This document shows positions 35,441 through 47,147 of a stretch of 64,000 nucleotides of DNA, piece by piece. The DNA comes from Chalara sp. BL73 (lineage: Eukaryota > Ascomycota > Leotiomycetes > Helotiales). Location of the stretch: positions 248,001 through 312,000 of the forward strand of contig CAKJVC010000037.1 of the NCBI GenBank assembly GCA_918026815.1, read 5' to 3'. Both the position numbers and the translations under genes were made by a program. Every line of letters begins with the position of its first letter. Position 1 is the first letter of the stretch. The notes beneath the pieces are model-generated. The model ran no database searches and was not told the DNA's origin. It was given only the letters and a program-made list of their open reading frames with translations.

Positions 35441-37843
35441 GATGGCTTATAAGTTGTCTGAATGGCTTTGGGCAATGTAGAGAAAGTGTGATGCCAAGTG
35501 TGAACTTGTTTAGATCGAGGAATAAGAAGGCAGGAAAACGGGACCTTATATGAATTATATACTCTGGAGGATAAAGGGAAAAAAAAAAAAAAGGCGACCC
35601 TTGGAAAGATGATTTACCAGAAGCAGCATCAAGGATTGTTGTGTTGCTGTCAATTGGCGATCCTTGGCCGGACCAAGATGCCTTAGTTGGCAGGAGGAGC
35701 TGCTCCACATCACAAATTCCAGCTCTCGAAGATCTCAGCGGAGACTCGGTTGACCACTTCGGTGAACTTTGTAGCACTGCATTGTCTAACTTCATTTATC
35801 CTGCACCCATGTCAACTTATTACGTGCAGTTAAGGACCTACGGTGCCTGGCCTTACCACCAATTAAACTTTCTAATCCTTGTTATACGAAGTTGTGACGT
35901 CCTAAACAGGCATCTAACCTTCCGAATAAAGTACCCGTAAACCTCAAATTTAATATATGCGATGGGTTCATGTTCTTTTCAAAAACTTTAGCAAGTTTTC
36001 ATCCTCGGCTCGGGTTGTTCCATCAGGAGGCCGTTGATGCCGTCGAACCTTATTTTGAGCACCGATCGACCCCGCCCAAATCTGGGGCATAAGCGACGTA
36101 ACAATCTTGGATACGGCATACGGCATATGAGCTGAAAGGATCATTGTAAGTCTCCATCTGACCAGAATTGGCCTTCCGCGGGACATGACTTCTGCAATGG
36201 CAGGTGCGGACCCTATCAGCCTATATCAATACTCTTAGGCACTGCCGTATGCACGGTCCAAGATGCCAGATTTCGCCTTCTGGCTTCTCCCACCTTGCAA
36301 GATAAGCTTAGAACAGTTACAGGATGAATTGAATCAGTTCTTCATTCGATTTCGGTCCACCAACACTGTTGCGGTAGCCTTATAACTGCCAAAAAATTGG
36401 TCTTTAATTCTTTGAACCTAGAGTCACATGACCTATCCATTACCGCACTAAGCGTGGGAGTTGTGTCATTCTTCTTGTCTTTGTCTTGAAGCAGTGCCTG
36501 TGTCAAATTGTCTCTTGTTGATACTGTGCGTAAAACAATGCTTCAGTAAACTTACGCTAAACTTAACCTATGCATAAATTCAGTGGCGCAAAAATGAGTT
36601 AGATTGCTTCGATGGCAATGGTACAGTGATGGGTTATACTTTAGAATTGTAATAATCTAAAGTTTTTTTTGGTTCCCTAGAGTCAAAAAACAACATAATA
36701 CCTGCATAACGGTGGAATCTAGCGTATTTATTGTTCGGGCATGAGAGGCTATAGTAATAGCTAATCATTGCTGGAATGACATTAATACGCAATTGATATG
36801 TTTTGTAAGGCGAGAAGCTTTGGAGAACCTTATCTCCAGAAGGTGGTGTCCATGAGTGCACTCACGACAGAGATAATCTCGACACAAATGAGGAGGAAGC
36901 CACTGTATTTATTCTTGGCAATCCAGGCTGGATATAGAAGTAGAGCAATTCGCACAAGTAGTAAGACACTCTCACTTTCTTTGGCAAAATTGAGGGGAAA
37001 TAACAAAGCGACTGGGAGAAGTGATGCCTATCCTATCGCTACAAGAGTGTTTGAGCAAGCAAATGGAGATACTGGGAATCAAGAGGATGCTATAGAACCG
37101 GTCGCCAAGCGGAAAGGTGAAGCTACCGCTGGGTTTATTCTCACTCGTATTGCGGCAGGAGTTGCAATTCCGCAAGTTCCGCCTCTAGTCTTCGCATCAT
37201 CGATTCCAACACATGTTGCGTAGCCTCCATATTATTTTAAAAGCTGAGTCCTACCCACCCACGGTCGTACAAAAAGATCGCCTGCATGATCGAAAAGTCC
37301 AATGACACTGATCCAAGAGGGATAGAAAGTCAGACTTAACTCCAACTTTGCTGTGAAGGCTGATGCTATTTTATACGGAACTTTAGTCATCATTGAAAAA
37401 AACAAAAAGTGCGATGACCCGATGATGGATCTGGTGATGATCTAAGAAAGAGATGCTTGTGCCTTATCGTGAAAAAGAGACAGTAGGAAAAAAGAGTGGG
37501 CTTAAAGCACTAGCCAACCTCCAGAATGTACACAACATACTGAACATAGCTCCCACAATATATATTACGAAGGTATAAAATATACGCATTTGCCGGTCAA
37601 CAAGTGTTGTACTGCAAAACCTCATGGCAACGTTGCACTCTACCCCATTTTCCCTCCATATAAGAAATATACACGTGACCGACGATCTTTCCCTGCACTT
37701 TATTTCAACCACAAACGGAAGGAGATAAGACTGAACTCGTTCAATATATATTCCATCTTCCCCATGTTCAAGACTTCTTCCACTATGACTCGTATCAGAC
37801 TCACTCTCCGATACACGTCTACCCATTTGGTATGTACTTCAAA
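35441..37843. other. Intergenic, no gene supported
   Basis: Includes the upstream region of the 8-Cys gene (with a 14-A tract near 35579) and of the glycoside-hydrolase-like gene. ORFs at 35968-36186 minus and 36798-37223 plus have no recognisable features. Otherwise nothing seen. Confidence 0.4.
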
Positions 37844-40184
37844 ATGAGGGGTAATTGGGGAACAATGGCCCTCGTCTCGTATTTGGGACTTCAGAATGCT
37901 CTTGCTTTCAATGCGCCTCCGGATGTGCCAGTATGGTGTGGGAAGCCATATATGAGTAGGTAGGTGAGCTTGCCATTCATGTTAACAGGAGGCTTGGGAT
38001 GGGTTGGGGTTCAAAATCTCCTGGAACGACACGATTCAAGAATCGAGAGGATTTGGCTTTTGCTGGTTGATTTGTTCCCCAAATTCGAAAGTGGTGGCCA
38101 GTGCTACTCGGATTATGAATTGGGTTTGGAGAAGATGTCAAGCTGCAGATTGTTTCGTGCGAACGAGATGTTCTTAAGGAGAGCGACTCTGATGCTGACA
38201 TTGCGAAGCGACCAGGCAGTCGATCCGGGAGGGCAGTTTGAATATCCCACGCCACAAGCGGATCAACTGCTGTATGTGACACTTCAGCCTCGATATTCAG
38301 TATTTCTTGAGAGCGATAAGACAGGATCGTTCATCATCAATGCAACATTGTCGCATATTTTTGGTCAGCCCTTTGGCTATGACTTGAGCGCTACTTTAAA
38401 CGACTCAGACTTAAACTCGCCTTCTTTGCTGGTAAAAGTCGTTAGCGAAGACAAAGAACTTGTCTCTAGCTCAGTTCGAATTGGGGCAACTGAAACACTA
38501 GTTGACTTTTCATTGTCGGCTTTGCTGCCTCGGTATAAACCATATCAAATTTCCTTACGAGGCACTCTTCGGAATTCAAATCAGATTTATACTGCGTCAA
38601 CTCAACTCTATGTTCTTCCGTCTCGTAGTTACGGGAGTGCCGTAAAAATAGACAATCTCTATGGCGGTCTTTATGTCCAGAATGCTCATAATGCATGGAC
38701 TGGATGGTATCCGCTCTTTCCGAATGGCGGCTATGGGGACGGGAAGCATGTTATGTCATCAAACATTTCATTCACAAACCTAGACAGATATGCTGAGGAA
38801 GGCTTCAACAATATCAATATCGTTCCAGATGGCGGTAGGCCTGATCAAGCTTATCCAATGGATGATTTAAGAATTTACTGGGACCACATGGACAAGCTGA
38901 ATCTTTTCAACGTGTATGACTTGAGATTCGCATTCCAGAATGCAACGCGAATACGTGATCAAGTTGAGATGTGGAAAAATCGAACAACTTTATTAATGTG
39001 GTACACAGCTGATGAGCCGGATGGGTGGGTATATCCGCTCAATTCGACGAAGATTGCCTATGATCTATTGAAAGAGTTGGATCCATACCATCCGGTCTCG
39101 TTAGTTTTGAACTGTCAGAACTTCTACTACAAAGACTATGCTTCTGGTGGAGATATTATTTTTGAGGATGCCTATCCTGTGGCTATCAATGCGACATGGT
39201 CAATACCAGTAAGTTCTGTTAAGGCTACACCTCTTGGGGTATAGCAGCTTCTTGTTCACGACTAATGTCAAGCTTCTTGCAGTGGAATACGCCGTGTAAC
39301 ACCACATATGGCGATTGCGGATGTGATAATTGTGTTGGAGAGTTGGCAGATGTGTCCAGTCGACTGGATGATATCCAGACTTACCAAGCCAATCTTGAAG
39401 GACAAAGTTTCAAGCCTACTTGGTCTGTTCGTAAGTTATACTTCCAGCTCTCCGATTTCAATACAAATATCTTACCCCTCCAACTTTATTGACCTTTCTC
39501 TCCGCTAAATGCCGAATCTGACAATTCGCAGTCCAAGTATTCGGTGAGCAGAGTTATTGGCCCAGGATTCCTACTACAGCAGAAGTATTGAACATGATGA
39601 TGCTCTCTATTAACCATAATGTGAAAGGTATCACATACTGGATTTACCCTAGCACCAATTATGTCAACATTGGAAGCGGGAAATTAGGTAAGATATTTCA
39701 GACCTCACCTGGTATAGACTTCGTATTCGGGAGCAACGCGATCAAGGGTCTCAACGTCCTAGGTGCCGATATCGATGCCAGTGCCTGGATATTAGGGGAT
39801 AAGATGATGATTGGCATCGCTAGTTTGTCTTATGAAGATGTTTCCGGCATTATTAAAATCACACTACCAAAGAGAGCGTCGAGTGTGGATCAAGTTCTGC
39901 ATGGCAGTGAAAGTAAGTAGTTTTTTGGGGGGGCATTCTTGTCACAACCCTGACCGGGAAGTCTGCCAGTTGGATGTTCGTATAAGCATATCTGCCGTTA
40001 TTTCAAAATCTATGTTACTGTGCGACTCTTTCTGTATACTCTGTTATCAAACAAGCCTTTCGCCGTAACCCACACACTGACTAATTTCTGTATAGCAGGT
40101 TGGACTGTGAAAGACAATACGCTCACTACATCGGGATTGAAGGGCCTCGAAATTGGTGTTTTGGTCCTAGGTATCGACAAATAG
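37844..40184 (+). CDS. Secreted glycoside-hydrolase-like protein (TIM-barrel type)
   Basis: Exons 37844-37959, 38209-39208, 39283-39430, 39532-39912 and 40096-40184 (1734 nt, 577 residues). Signal peptide ends near LQNALA, mature start FNAPPDVPVWCGKPYM. The 249-bp first intron stays partly open but skipping it restores a smooth CGKPYMSS-DQAVDPGGQFEYPTP join. An N-terminal beta domain (LLYVTLQPRYSVFL to LYVLPSR) is followed by a barrel-like part with GLYVQNAHNAWTGWYPLFPNGGY, GFNNINIVPDGG, LLMWYTADEPDGW (candidate acid Glu), HPVSLVLNCQN, GGDIIFEDAYPV, a Cys-rich loop, and GITYWIYPS. Many N-glycosylation sites. This resembles fungal proteins annotated as glycoside hydrolase, catalytic-core-like; the exact GH family and substrate are not known to me. 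Confidence 0.75.
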
Positions 40185-40936
40185 AGAAACAAACAATGTA
40201 AAAAAAAAAAAACACCACAAACTTCCAACAATCGCGCATCTTTGCACATGTTTGCACAAGTTGGTGTACAAATTAGGCTGTTCTTTAGCGCAATGTGACT
40301 TACGTATTTGTAGGTGCCTATCTGACTTGAGCGAAGGTGCCAGATTGGTCGGGGCCTTGGCTTTCGATGTAGCCTGGGGCTGTCATTTTCGTTATTATCT
40401 GGCTCTCCTTTCATATTTTGGAGTCATATCTTTGTCCTGGGACATGCCTTGGCTCTTCCTGTTCCATCCCCAGAGAACTTGGCTTGGTCACGATACTATC
40501 CTACGTCGAACCTCGAAAAGCTTCTGGATCGACAACTTGGTGACCTGGAGATGTTGGCAGGGCTGACCTAGCGCAAGTTTTTGAGTTTAACCGAAAGCCA
40601 GCCATTGCTCCATCATGGATCATTGTGAGGTTTACCACTACTCTGATTTGATGTTTGTAGCATTTAATGAAGCTAGAAATGAATCCCAAGAATGCACCTT
40701 GAAAAGAGCAAAGGATCTAGCCGCCTTACATTTCTGCTCTACGATGCACTCGATGTTGCGACAGAAATATAAAAAGGCAAGGCTATTTCTTCCAATTATA
40801 TAAACAGTGAGATATCTGTCTCTACCGCTACTTTCTAAATAATATACAACGAAATGACGCTTCAAGCTGCATAATCACCTATTATCATCCCCCATCTATA
40901 TTAAATTATCTCAGGGGCTTCCAACTATTTGTTTCC
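40185..40936. other. Convergent intergenic, no gene seen
   Basis: Short ORFs only. A 12-A tract lies at about 40200. Confidence 0.4.
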
Positions 40937-41593
40937 TTAGACAGCCAAAGCGGCTATCGCAAAGATCAACCCTCCCATGAGCGAGTTTCCATCCACAGCT
41001 TGTGGTCCAAAAGCACCATTTGGTATAACCGTAACAATCGCGGCGGTCGCAGTCCTCGAGGCAGTGGTCTGATCACTATCTTGCGCCTCAGTAGTCGTAG
41101 CCCTAGCTGTGGGCTGCGTTGTTCTAGCCCTGGTAGTGCTACTGCTGCTCGCGTCATCGTCATCATCATCGGAGCTTGAAGAATCTAGGCTTGATCCAGA
41201 GTCGCTGCTATCGGAATCCGTGGAGTCAGCGGTTATGGTGCTGTCATCCGACGTGCTTGTGCGAGTAGGAGATGAGGAGAATGTGGTGCTGGGCTCGTCG
41301 AAGTCGTAGTGTGTTATGGTTCCGCCACCTCCTGAGCAAGTTTCGCCGATAGGACAGCAGCCGTCTGTTACACACCTGCTTCCGGCACGGCAGTATGTGG
41401 AGGAGTTGTCATTGCAGCAGATGGCGCCGATGGGCATGCAGCTCTCCTCGCAGACTTTCTCATCGCTGTCACAGAAGTTTGCGCGTCGGAAGACATTGAG
41501 GGAGGTATCGCCAAATTGAAGCCTTGGTGAGGCTTCTGCTGCTCGGACTGCAAGAGGAGCCATGAGCATTGTGAGAAGGAGTTGCCTATACAT
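40937..41593 (-). CDS. GPI-anchored protein with N-terminal Cys-rich domain
   Basis: Single-exon gene, 218 residues. Signal peptide MYRQLLLTMLMAPLAVRAAEA. The ectodomain has a compact cysteine cluster (FCDSDEKVCEESCMPIGAICC, TYCRAGSRC, DGCCPIGETC; twelve Cys) of the kind seen in several fungal surface proteins, followed by GGGGTITHYDF, a Ser/Thr/Asp-rich linker with a DDDDDD run, and a C-terminal NSLMGGLIFAIAALAV hydrophobic tail preceded by a small-residue omega region, indicating GPI anchoring. Such proteins sit in the plasma membrane or wall; the role of the Cys domain is unknown. Complete. Confidence 0.85.
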   Translation of the reverse strand: MYRQLLLTMLMAPLAVRAAEASPRLQFGDTSLNVFRRANFCDSDEKVCEESCMPIGAICCNDNSSTYCRAGSRCVTDGCCPIGETCSGGGGTITHYDFDEPSTTFSSSPTRTSTSDDSTITADSTDSDSSDSGSSLDSSSSDDDDDDASSSSTTRARTTQPTARATTTEAQDSDQTTASRTATAAIVTVIPNGAFGPQAVDGNSLMGGLIFAIAALAV

Positions 41594-42878
41594 TTTGACT
41601 ATGGGTATATGAATATTGTTCAGAAATGAGTGTTTTCTTAAGCAATGATTGCCTTCTGTTGTTGAACTGAAAACTGTAATGGCAGATGGGAAGCTTCGAC
41701 CTGTATATAACTTTTTATACTGTCCACAACCAAGCTGCTGCCCTTGGTAGCTGAATCATTTTTCCTCTCAATAAAGCCTTCATCTCCACAAAAGAATAAT
41801 CTGGCAGACTGCATGGTGCTTTTTTTTTCTCTATACAAGCCACTTATCCGAAAGGAGATGACTCCTTAAGCCCACAGAAACGGTGCGCCTTGTCCAAATC
41901 TCCTTCTAGCAAATTATGGGGATATATCTCAACACCGCCTCCCGTGATTCAGGATAGTGCCGTTACCGGCCGCCTCTTCTCCCAACGCAGTCGTATTCTT
42001 CCGCCTATGTTAACCTTAAATTGCTTACTCCCTGGGAGGCTGCCTAGCCTAGATTTTAAGTCCAAATCATCAGCTTTGATGCGCGGTGAATGAGCCGTCC
42101 AAGCTCATTTAGCCTCGCCAAGTCCCACCGCTGCATTGTCGCAGGTGCCAGAAACTCGCTTTCCCTGGTCTTGCTCTAGATCTGGCGACTAAGATGAAGA
42201 TCTCTCAGCCGCATCTCCCCCTTCTAATTTGACTTCCTCGAAGCTAACATCGCCTCAGGGGAGTAAAGTGGGGTGCTAGTTTGTCTGAGGATGAAGAGTG
42301 GTCGAAGCGAATGTTAGACGGGGAATATTTGCGGGTCTAATGGCTGGATCGGGAATTAGGGGTTGTCGCGGGCGGGGAAATATCACTCCGTTGTTGAGGC
42401 ATAAGACTGTATAAATAATTTTAGTATACAAGCGAAGATCTACATCATGGGTTGATAGGTGTTCAATACGGCATATTGAATCAAATAATGAAGTAGCTTT
42501 AAAAAAGCCGCTCATGCTTTCACATTATTGGTTGGTACTGCTATAGCTTTATATTCTGTGCCGGTAGATCTCCACCAGGCTTCGAGGCAACCAAACTGAA
42601 ATTGAGAAATTTATTATCTTGAAAAGGGGAGAAAATTTGCTTTGAGATCCTTCAATTCAGGCAGCAAAGGTCGGCTCGGGCAGAAGTCGACTTGTCTTCG
42701 GCTTAGAAAAAAATGATGTACAAATAAGGGTAGAAATATTCTATGAAGACTGACTATTCCTTTTCCAACGAATAGTATGCAAGGTTTGTCTGATTGACCC
42801 AGTTGTATGAAGTTTGCACATAACCTCTAGAGTTAGGCCCTTCTGTGCTAAGCCCGCTTGAACTTCACATTTCTAACC
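41594..42878. other. Intergenic, no gene seen
   Basis: 41594-41900 is the upstream region of the Cys-rich GPI gene. Remaining bases show only unsupported short ORFs. Confidence 0.45.
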
Positions 42879-43205
42879 CTACATCTCAAAGTACAAGCCA
42901 TAGTGCCTCTCACACCCCGGGTTAAACTTCGCATTGCATTTCGGGCACACACTCCCACAACCCAGATACTCGGTGATTGTCAACTCTTCTTTACAGCCGC
43001 CACATAGTACGGCTCTGGCATCGCGCTCCGCTTTGGGCCACACCTTGGGGTCATGGCTAGAGAGTGCATCGTGGCAGCTGATGCAGGCGTAATATTTATC
43101 GCAACATTTGTGTCGGATGGCTATAATATCAAGCTCTGAGTACCAGTGGATGCATTGCGTTCGTGAGGTTATATCGATACCGTGGACTGTGGGTTGGGCC
43201 GCCAT
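42879..43205 (-). CDS. CHY-type zinc-finger protein
   Basis: Single exon, 108 residues. CHY zinc fingers bind several Zn2+ ions; the best-known small fungal member is the mitochondrial intermembrane-space protein Hot13. The family pattern is complete: VHGIDITSRTQCIHWYSELDI opens, followed by HKCCDKYYACISCHD, CGGCKEELTITEYLGC, VCPKCNAKFNPGCERHYGLYFE. Length equals that of the bare domain, so it is a stand-alone protein. No signal peptide. Likely a conserved housekeeping gene. Confidence 0.9.
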   Translation of the reverse strand: MAAQPTVHGIDITSRTQCIHWYSELDIIAIRHKCCDKYYACISCHDALSSHDPKVWPKAERDARAVLCGGCKEELTITEYLGCGSVCPKCNAKFNPGCERHYGLYFEM

Positions 43206-43987
43206 CGTGAACTTTTTAGCGTTGGGGAATTGGCGGTATGGTCAGGAAAGCAGCATGCCAAGCGACCCTAGAGAATGTTCTAGAAAGCTTCCTGACTCAA
43301 GCTTTGAATTGTGAGCTAACAAAGTTGATTGGCAAGAAGTGGAGGAGATGAAAAGTGACTGGTCCTCTCGGAAGATTTTGCAAATCATTTGTCACGTGAT
43401 ATCGCGATCAAAGTATCCTTTTGGTTCGCTGCCTGCACTTTCGCAAAATTTTGAGGTCTGTTGTATTACAAGATGTTCGTATAAATCTTGGAGAAGAACT
43501 TGCAGCTTAATATAAAAAATTCGGGTACAGCTAATATAAGATGCGGAGACACAAGGTTGTATATTTTGACAGGTACACGGGATTATCTATCGTGATCTGA
43601 GACACCTGTCTCCCAGGGATCGAGACCAGTTTTATTCGTGCTATTGTCAAACTGCCTTATTCATCATGTCTACAACCAAAATTTCCTTGGTGCCGCCTAT
43701 AGTTGTTGCTATTCACGCTCTAAGTACTAGTTGTTTTGATGTCTGACTCAGACCCTGGAGCTCAGGCGAATACAGTCGCAATGGCAGACCAGGAGAAGGC
43801 GGCCTTGTACTGCGCAAATTTTTGGCAGGATCTTTCCTAAACCATGAATAAGTTGATAGAAGACCATGAGTTTGCATTGGTAGGTTTGCGTAGGATGTAG
43901 TGACCGAGCCTGATGAAATAGAGTACATCACAGTTCCGCCAAAGCCCCATACTGGTTGTCTTGAAGATCGGTATTACCGACAAATAT
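43206..43987. other. Intergenic, no gene seen
   Basis: Upstream of the CHY gene and downstream of the nucleotidylyltransferase gene. The minus ORF at 43713-43931 has no support. Confidence 0.4.
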
Positions 43988-44902
43988 CTATTTACTCGAG
44001 CTTCCTGCTATCCAATCTGGGCAATAAGAGTCGTTTAGAAAGCTGACTAGAAGATCGGGTCTGAGCGCGATATTTTGAAGCTTCCTTTCGAGCTCATTGT
44101 TATGGCAAGAAGCAATGATGTCTCGAATCTTGGTCGAGCTGATCTCTGGATCCAGACGTGAGACTTTAGGTGCTGGGACGAATCGAACTGTTCCCTTGGT
44201 TTTATTCTTGCGAATGCAGACCCAAACTTCTCTGGTCTCGTCAACCTGAACCTTCTCCCAACCCTCGTGAAAACGAAGCGTTTGCAAAGATACTGGTGTA
44301 GAATTACTACGACCTAGAGTCTTTAAGACAGTAGGTTTCGAGATAATAAAATCTAGCGGCCGGCTGATATCGCTGGTGATAGCATGGGGGCAGTGCGAAG
44401 GTATGCGGCCATCCGTCCGAACATGGTCGGGACCCTCCAGTGTAACAAACTCTAATTGAAAACCGCCCTTCTTGGCAGATTTTGCGAGCTCATCCTTCAG
44501 GTACCGAAATGGCATGTCGGACACACAACACCAGTCGCTCTCTGGTCCAATTCCGCCTTCCCACAATTGGGCTCTTTGGCGCTTGGTCAGGACGAGAGGA
44601 TCGCGTTGGTCACTTATTTTGGCAGCGATATAGTCGTCATCGTGAAGGCACACAATAGCAGCGATAAGATTAAGATCCTGATCGCAGTTGTTGAATGTAT
44701 GACTCAGCAGCGCGAGATGAGCTACGTGAGGTGGGTTGAAAGACCCAATGTAGAGCAAAATCCTGTTCATTCGATTACGATGGAGACGGGGCTTTTGCTC
44801 ATCTCTTCCCCCAAAGATCCTCTTGGTGGTGTCATATTGAAAAGTGGAACGAATATAATCCTCCAAACTGGCAACCTGACAGGAGCCAGTAGTCGGAAGC
44901 AT
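43988..44902 (-). CDS. Nicotinamide-nucleotide adenylyltransferase-like protein
   Basis: Single exon, 304 residues. Cytidylyltransferase-like (HIGH superfamily) enzyme, possibly making NAD from NMN or acting on a related nucleotide. The nucleotide-binding motif is GSFNPPHVAH (residues 53-62, the (H/T)xxH variant), followed by LNLIAAIVCLHDDDYIAAKI, an ALxxR-like RAQLWEGGI region, FVTLEGPDHV, and the C-terminal ISSTKIRDII (SxTxxR) motif that contacts ATP phosphates. The spacing matches fungal NMNAT-like proteins rather than bacterial NadD. No targeting sequence is obvious. Substrate specificity is not proven. Confidence 0.85.
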   Translation of the reverse strand: MLPTTGSCQVASLEDYIRSTFQYDTTKRIFGGRDEQKPRLHRNRMNRILLYIGSFNPPHVAHLALLSHTFNNCDQDLNLIAAIVCLHDDDYIAAKISDQRDPLVLTKRQRAQLWEGGIGPESDWCCVSDMPFRYLKDELAKSAKKGGFQLEFVTLEGPDHVRTDGRIPSHCPHAITSDISRPLDFIISKPTVLKTLGRSNSTPVSLQTLRFHEGWEKVQVDETREVWVCIRKNKTKGTVRFVPAPKVSRLDPEISSTKIRDIIASCHNNELERKLQNIALRPDLLVSFLNDSYCPDWIAGSSSK

Positions 44903-46341
44903 TTTAGTTGATATTAGCTGATTTATGGTCTTAGTATGGTTTGCGGTGCTTGGGAGTGCGTAAGTTATTTACAAGGATCTTAGAAAATTTCTCAAAACCA
45001 AATCGTAGGTAGCTAGATCGACTGAAGATTTGAGCACGAACTTCATCAAGAGTTGCAGTTCAACTTCAAGGCAGCAGCTTCACCACACAGCCACAGGAGG
45101 CTTGCCTTAGGCTTCGGAACCATAATATAAGGCAAGGTCCCGTCCCAAAAAGCTTGGCTAGTTTTAAGCCGTGCATTTCTTCTTACTAACTTAAATTGCA
45201 AACTTTTTAGTACAGATACAGGAATGCCGCTAGATGATGCGGGGTTAGTGGGAGATTGTGTGGAGATCTTATCTTAACGGTCCGATTAAAGTGGGGTATA
45301 TGTCAATGTAACTTTTACATATATTATAAGGTTAGGCACTAGTCTGAATGGAACTTGGAATTGACTCTGACGCTTTTACAACTAACTATCAAGATCTTTT
45401 AAAAACCTTCGATTAGCAACTCTGCAATGGGGTTGGCCTGACTCCCAGTGAACGTGAATGACCTGCCGCGTAGATATCTTTGCCCTAGTCTCGTCCTGTT
45501 GATCAATGAACTTGTCGATGAATTCATGGCTCCATTCTGACTCTCCAAAATATTTTGCTGGGAGCATAGTTCGGTGCTTCAACGGCGCTTGAGTCGATCC
45601 CAGCTCAAAACCGACAAGCATCCGCCAAGAATCGTTGAGCTTAACCAAGCATTTGTGGCACTGGAATGTATAACATTGCGCTAGTGTGGCTGACATTAGC
45701 CTTATTTTCTGGTGCTAGCTAAATCGAAAGTTGAAATTGGGACATTCACTCATACACATAGCAGCAACAAGAAATAAATTACGAGAAGGCAGGCTAAATT
45801 ATAGACGCTATATACAAGACTATAAACTGCTGAAGCGGGAAATAGCCCTCCTTCTAACTATTATCGCTGCTGATAATATGTGTGCCGAACATGCTAAATC
45901 CTTATCTCGATACTTTATCGAACCGTACCAATTGTTTTAAGCCGATCGAGGTAGATTATCCGAATGGAAAGGTAATGGTCAGTCTAGTCTTACCCGTACC
46001 CCATTCTCTGGCATACCAGTATCCACCGCATTCCTTCCATAAGACATTCTCGAAAAGTCATTTAATAAGCCCCGAGAAATACCAGCATAACTTCAAGCGG
46101 AAAATTCCGTATAGAATGTCTGCTTCTGAAGGAGAGGGTGGTGAAGTTTGACTGGTAAGTTGTGCTGATATAAAACATCTATATAAGGTCGAATCCCGCC
46201 TTGAGACTTTATATACTCCATCATTTTAGTGACGCATCTACATCCATTAGCATCGCTAAATTCGCTTTATCAACTCTTCCTTCTCCTATTTCAAATATCA
46301 GCATTCAGGCACAAACTACCACTTAATTTCAGCATCCCAAT
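44903..46341. other. Intergenic; one doubtful ORF and a hairpin
   Basis: A 9-bp perfect stem (cttgcctta at 45101-45109 and taaggcaag at 45128-45136, 18-nt loop) lies about 200 bp upstream of the adenylyltransferase start. A 104-residue minus ORF at 45382-45696 (starts MSATLAQCYTFQCHKC) might be a small gene but shows no family. 45731-46151 has open plus frames without recognisable domains. The last 150 bases are the promoter of the next gene. Confidence 0.4.
45382..45696 (-). CDS. Doubtful hypothetical ORF, 104 residues
   Basis: Not recognised. Uninterrupted ORF with a CxxxxxCxxC motif near the start (AQCYTFQCHKCL) and a mixed, protein-like composition, but no signal peptide, membrane segment or known domain. 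It could be a real small gene or chance. Confidence 0.25.
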   Translation of the reverse strand: MSATLAQCYTFQCHKCLVKLNDSWRMLVGFELGSTQAPLKHRTMLPAKYFGESEWSHEFIDKFIDQQDETRAKISTRQVIHVHWESGQPHCRVANRRFLKDLDS

Positions 46342-47147
46342 ATGCACTTCTCAACTCTTGCTATGCTCCTCACTTCCGGTCTAGCAGTGGCTATGCCTCA
46401 CGCAAACTTCCACTCTTCTGTTAGAACTGTTGCCTTTAATGGAGACAAGGTGCAAATAGCTACACACTTGCAGATATCAAAGCAAGGCTAACGGACAGTT
46501 TCTCAGCTTAGTGAAAGGGACATCATCATTGATGTTATCCCTCGAGATGATCATGCTCTCCAGAAGCGAGGTGCCACCGCGGTGGTCATTGGAATCGCCG
46601 CCGTGAAAGGCGCCGCAATCCTAACCAAGATCGCAATCGAGCATGCCGCAGAAACAATTAAGAACCTCGGACAGTGGACCCAGGTATTTGGATAGCTAGA
46701 AGAAGTAAGACCGCTGCTGACTACCCATAGGTGCGCGAGGAGTTCACCAAGAAGACGACCTCGGATATGTGGTCGAGGAATCCTGATCGTAAGAAGTATC
46801 ATGCTGCCATTTGCTACAACAAAGGCTACCGTGTGCAAAATCCAAGTGGAATTGCGGGCAAGCTTTCCGCGAAGGTTGAGCTTGGGCTGCTTCACACCGA
46901 GTAAGTTTAGTACATGGATATGTTCGCCATCAAGCTAGGGCTAAAATATCCTTTTTAGCTATGATTGTATGTATATGGATGCCCCGAACGCGTTCTATAC
47001 CAATGGCGACGGAGGATATATCAACGTGAGATACCCTTAAAATTCTTTACGAATAATATAAGTTAATCAATGCTATTCTAGCTTTCTTACACATATGACA
47101 ACCGTTGCACCTTCGATAAGGCTACCGGGGATCTCACTTGCAAATAA
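46342..47147 (+). CDS. Small secreted protein, DUF7888-like
   Basis: Five exons, 46342-46449, 46507-46683, 46731-46900, 46959-47025 and 47082-47147 (588 nt, 195 residues), all in frame, with introns of 47-58 bp. Signal peptide MHFSTLAMLLTSGLAVAMPHA. A Lys-Arg before GATAVVIGIAAVKGAA may be a Kex2 site separating a pro-region. Then come a hydrophobic helix, an amphipathic stretch (NLGQWTQVREEFTKKTTSDMW), AAICYNKGYRVQNPSG, LLHTDYDCMYMDAPNAFYTNGDGGYIN and a final RCTFDKATGDLTCK; four cysteines in the mature part. This order resembles secreted fungal proteins carrying DUF7888, which I recall from plant-associated ascomycetes. Function unknown. Confidence 0.8.

Noticed and set aside
37960..38208. 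Open frame inside the first intron of the glycoside-hydrolase-like gene, as coding sequence
   Set aside because: Splicing gives a continuous secreted protein with signal peptide; the open frame has no signal peptide and weak composition.
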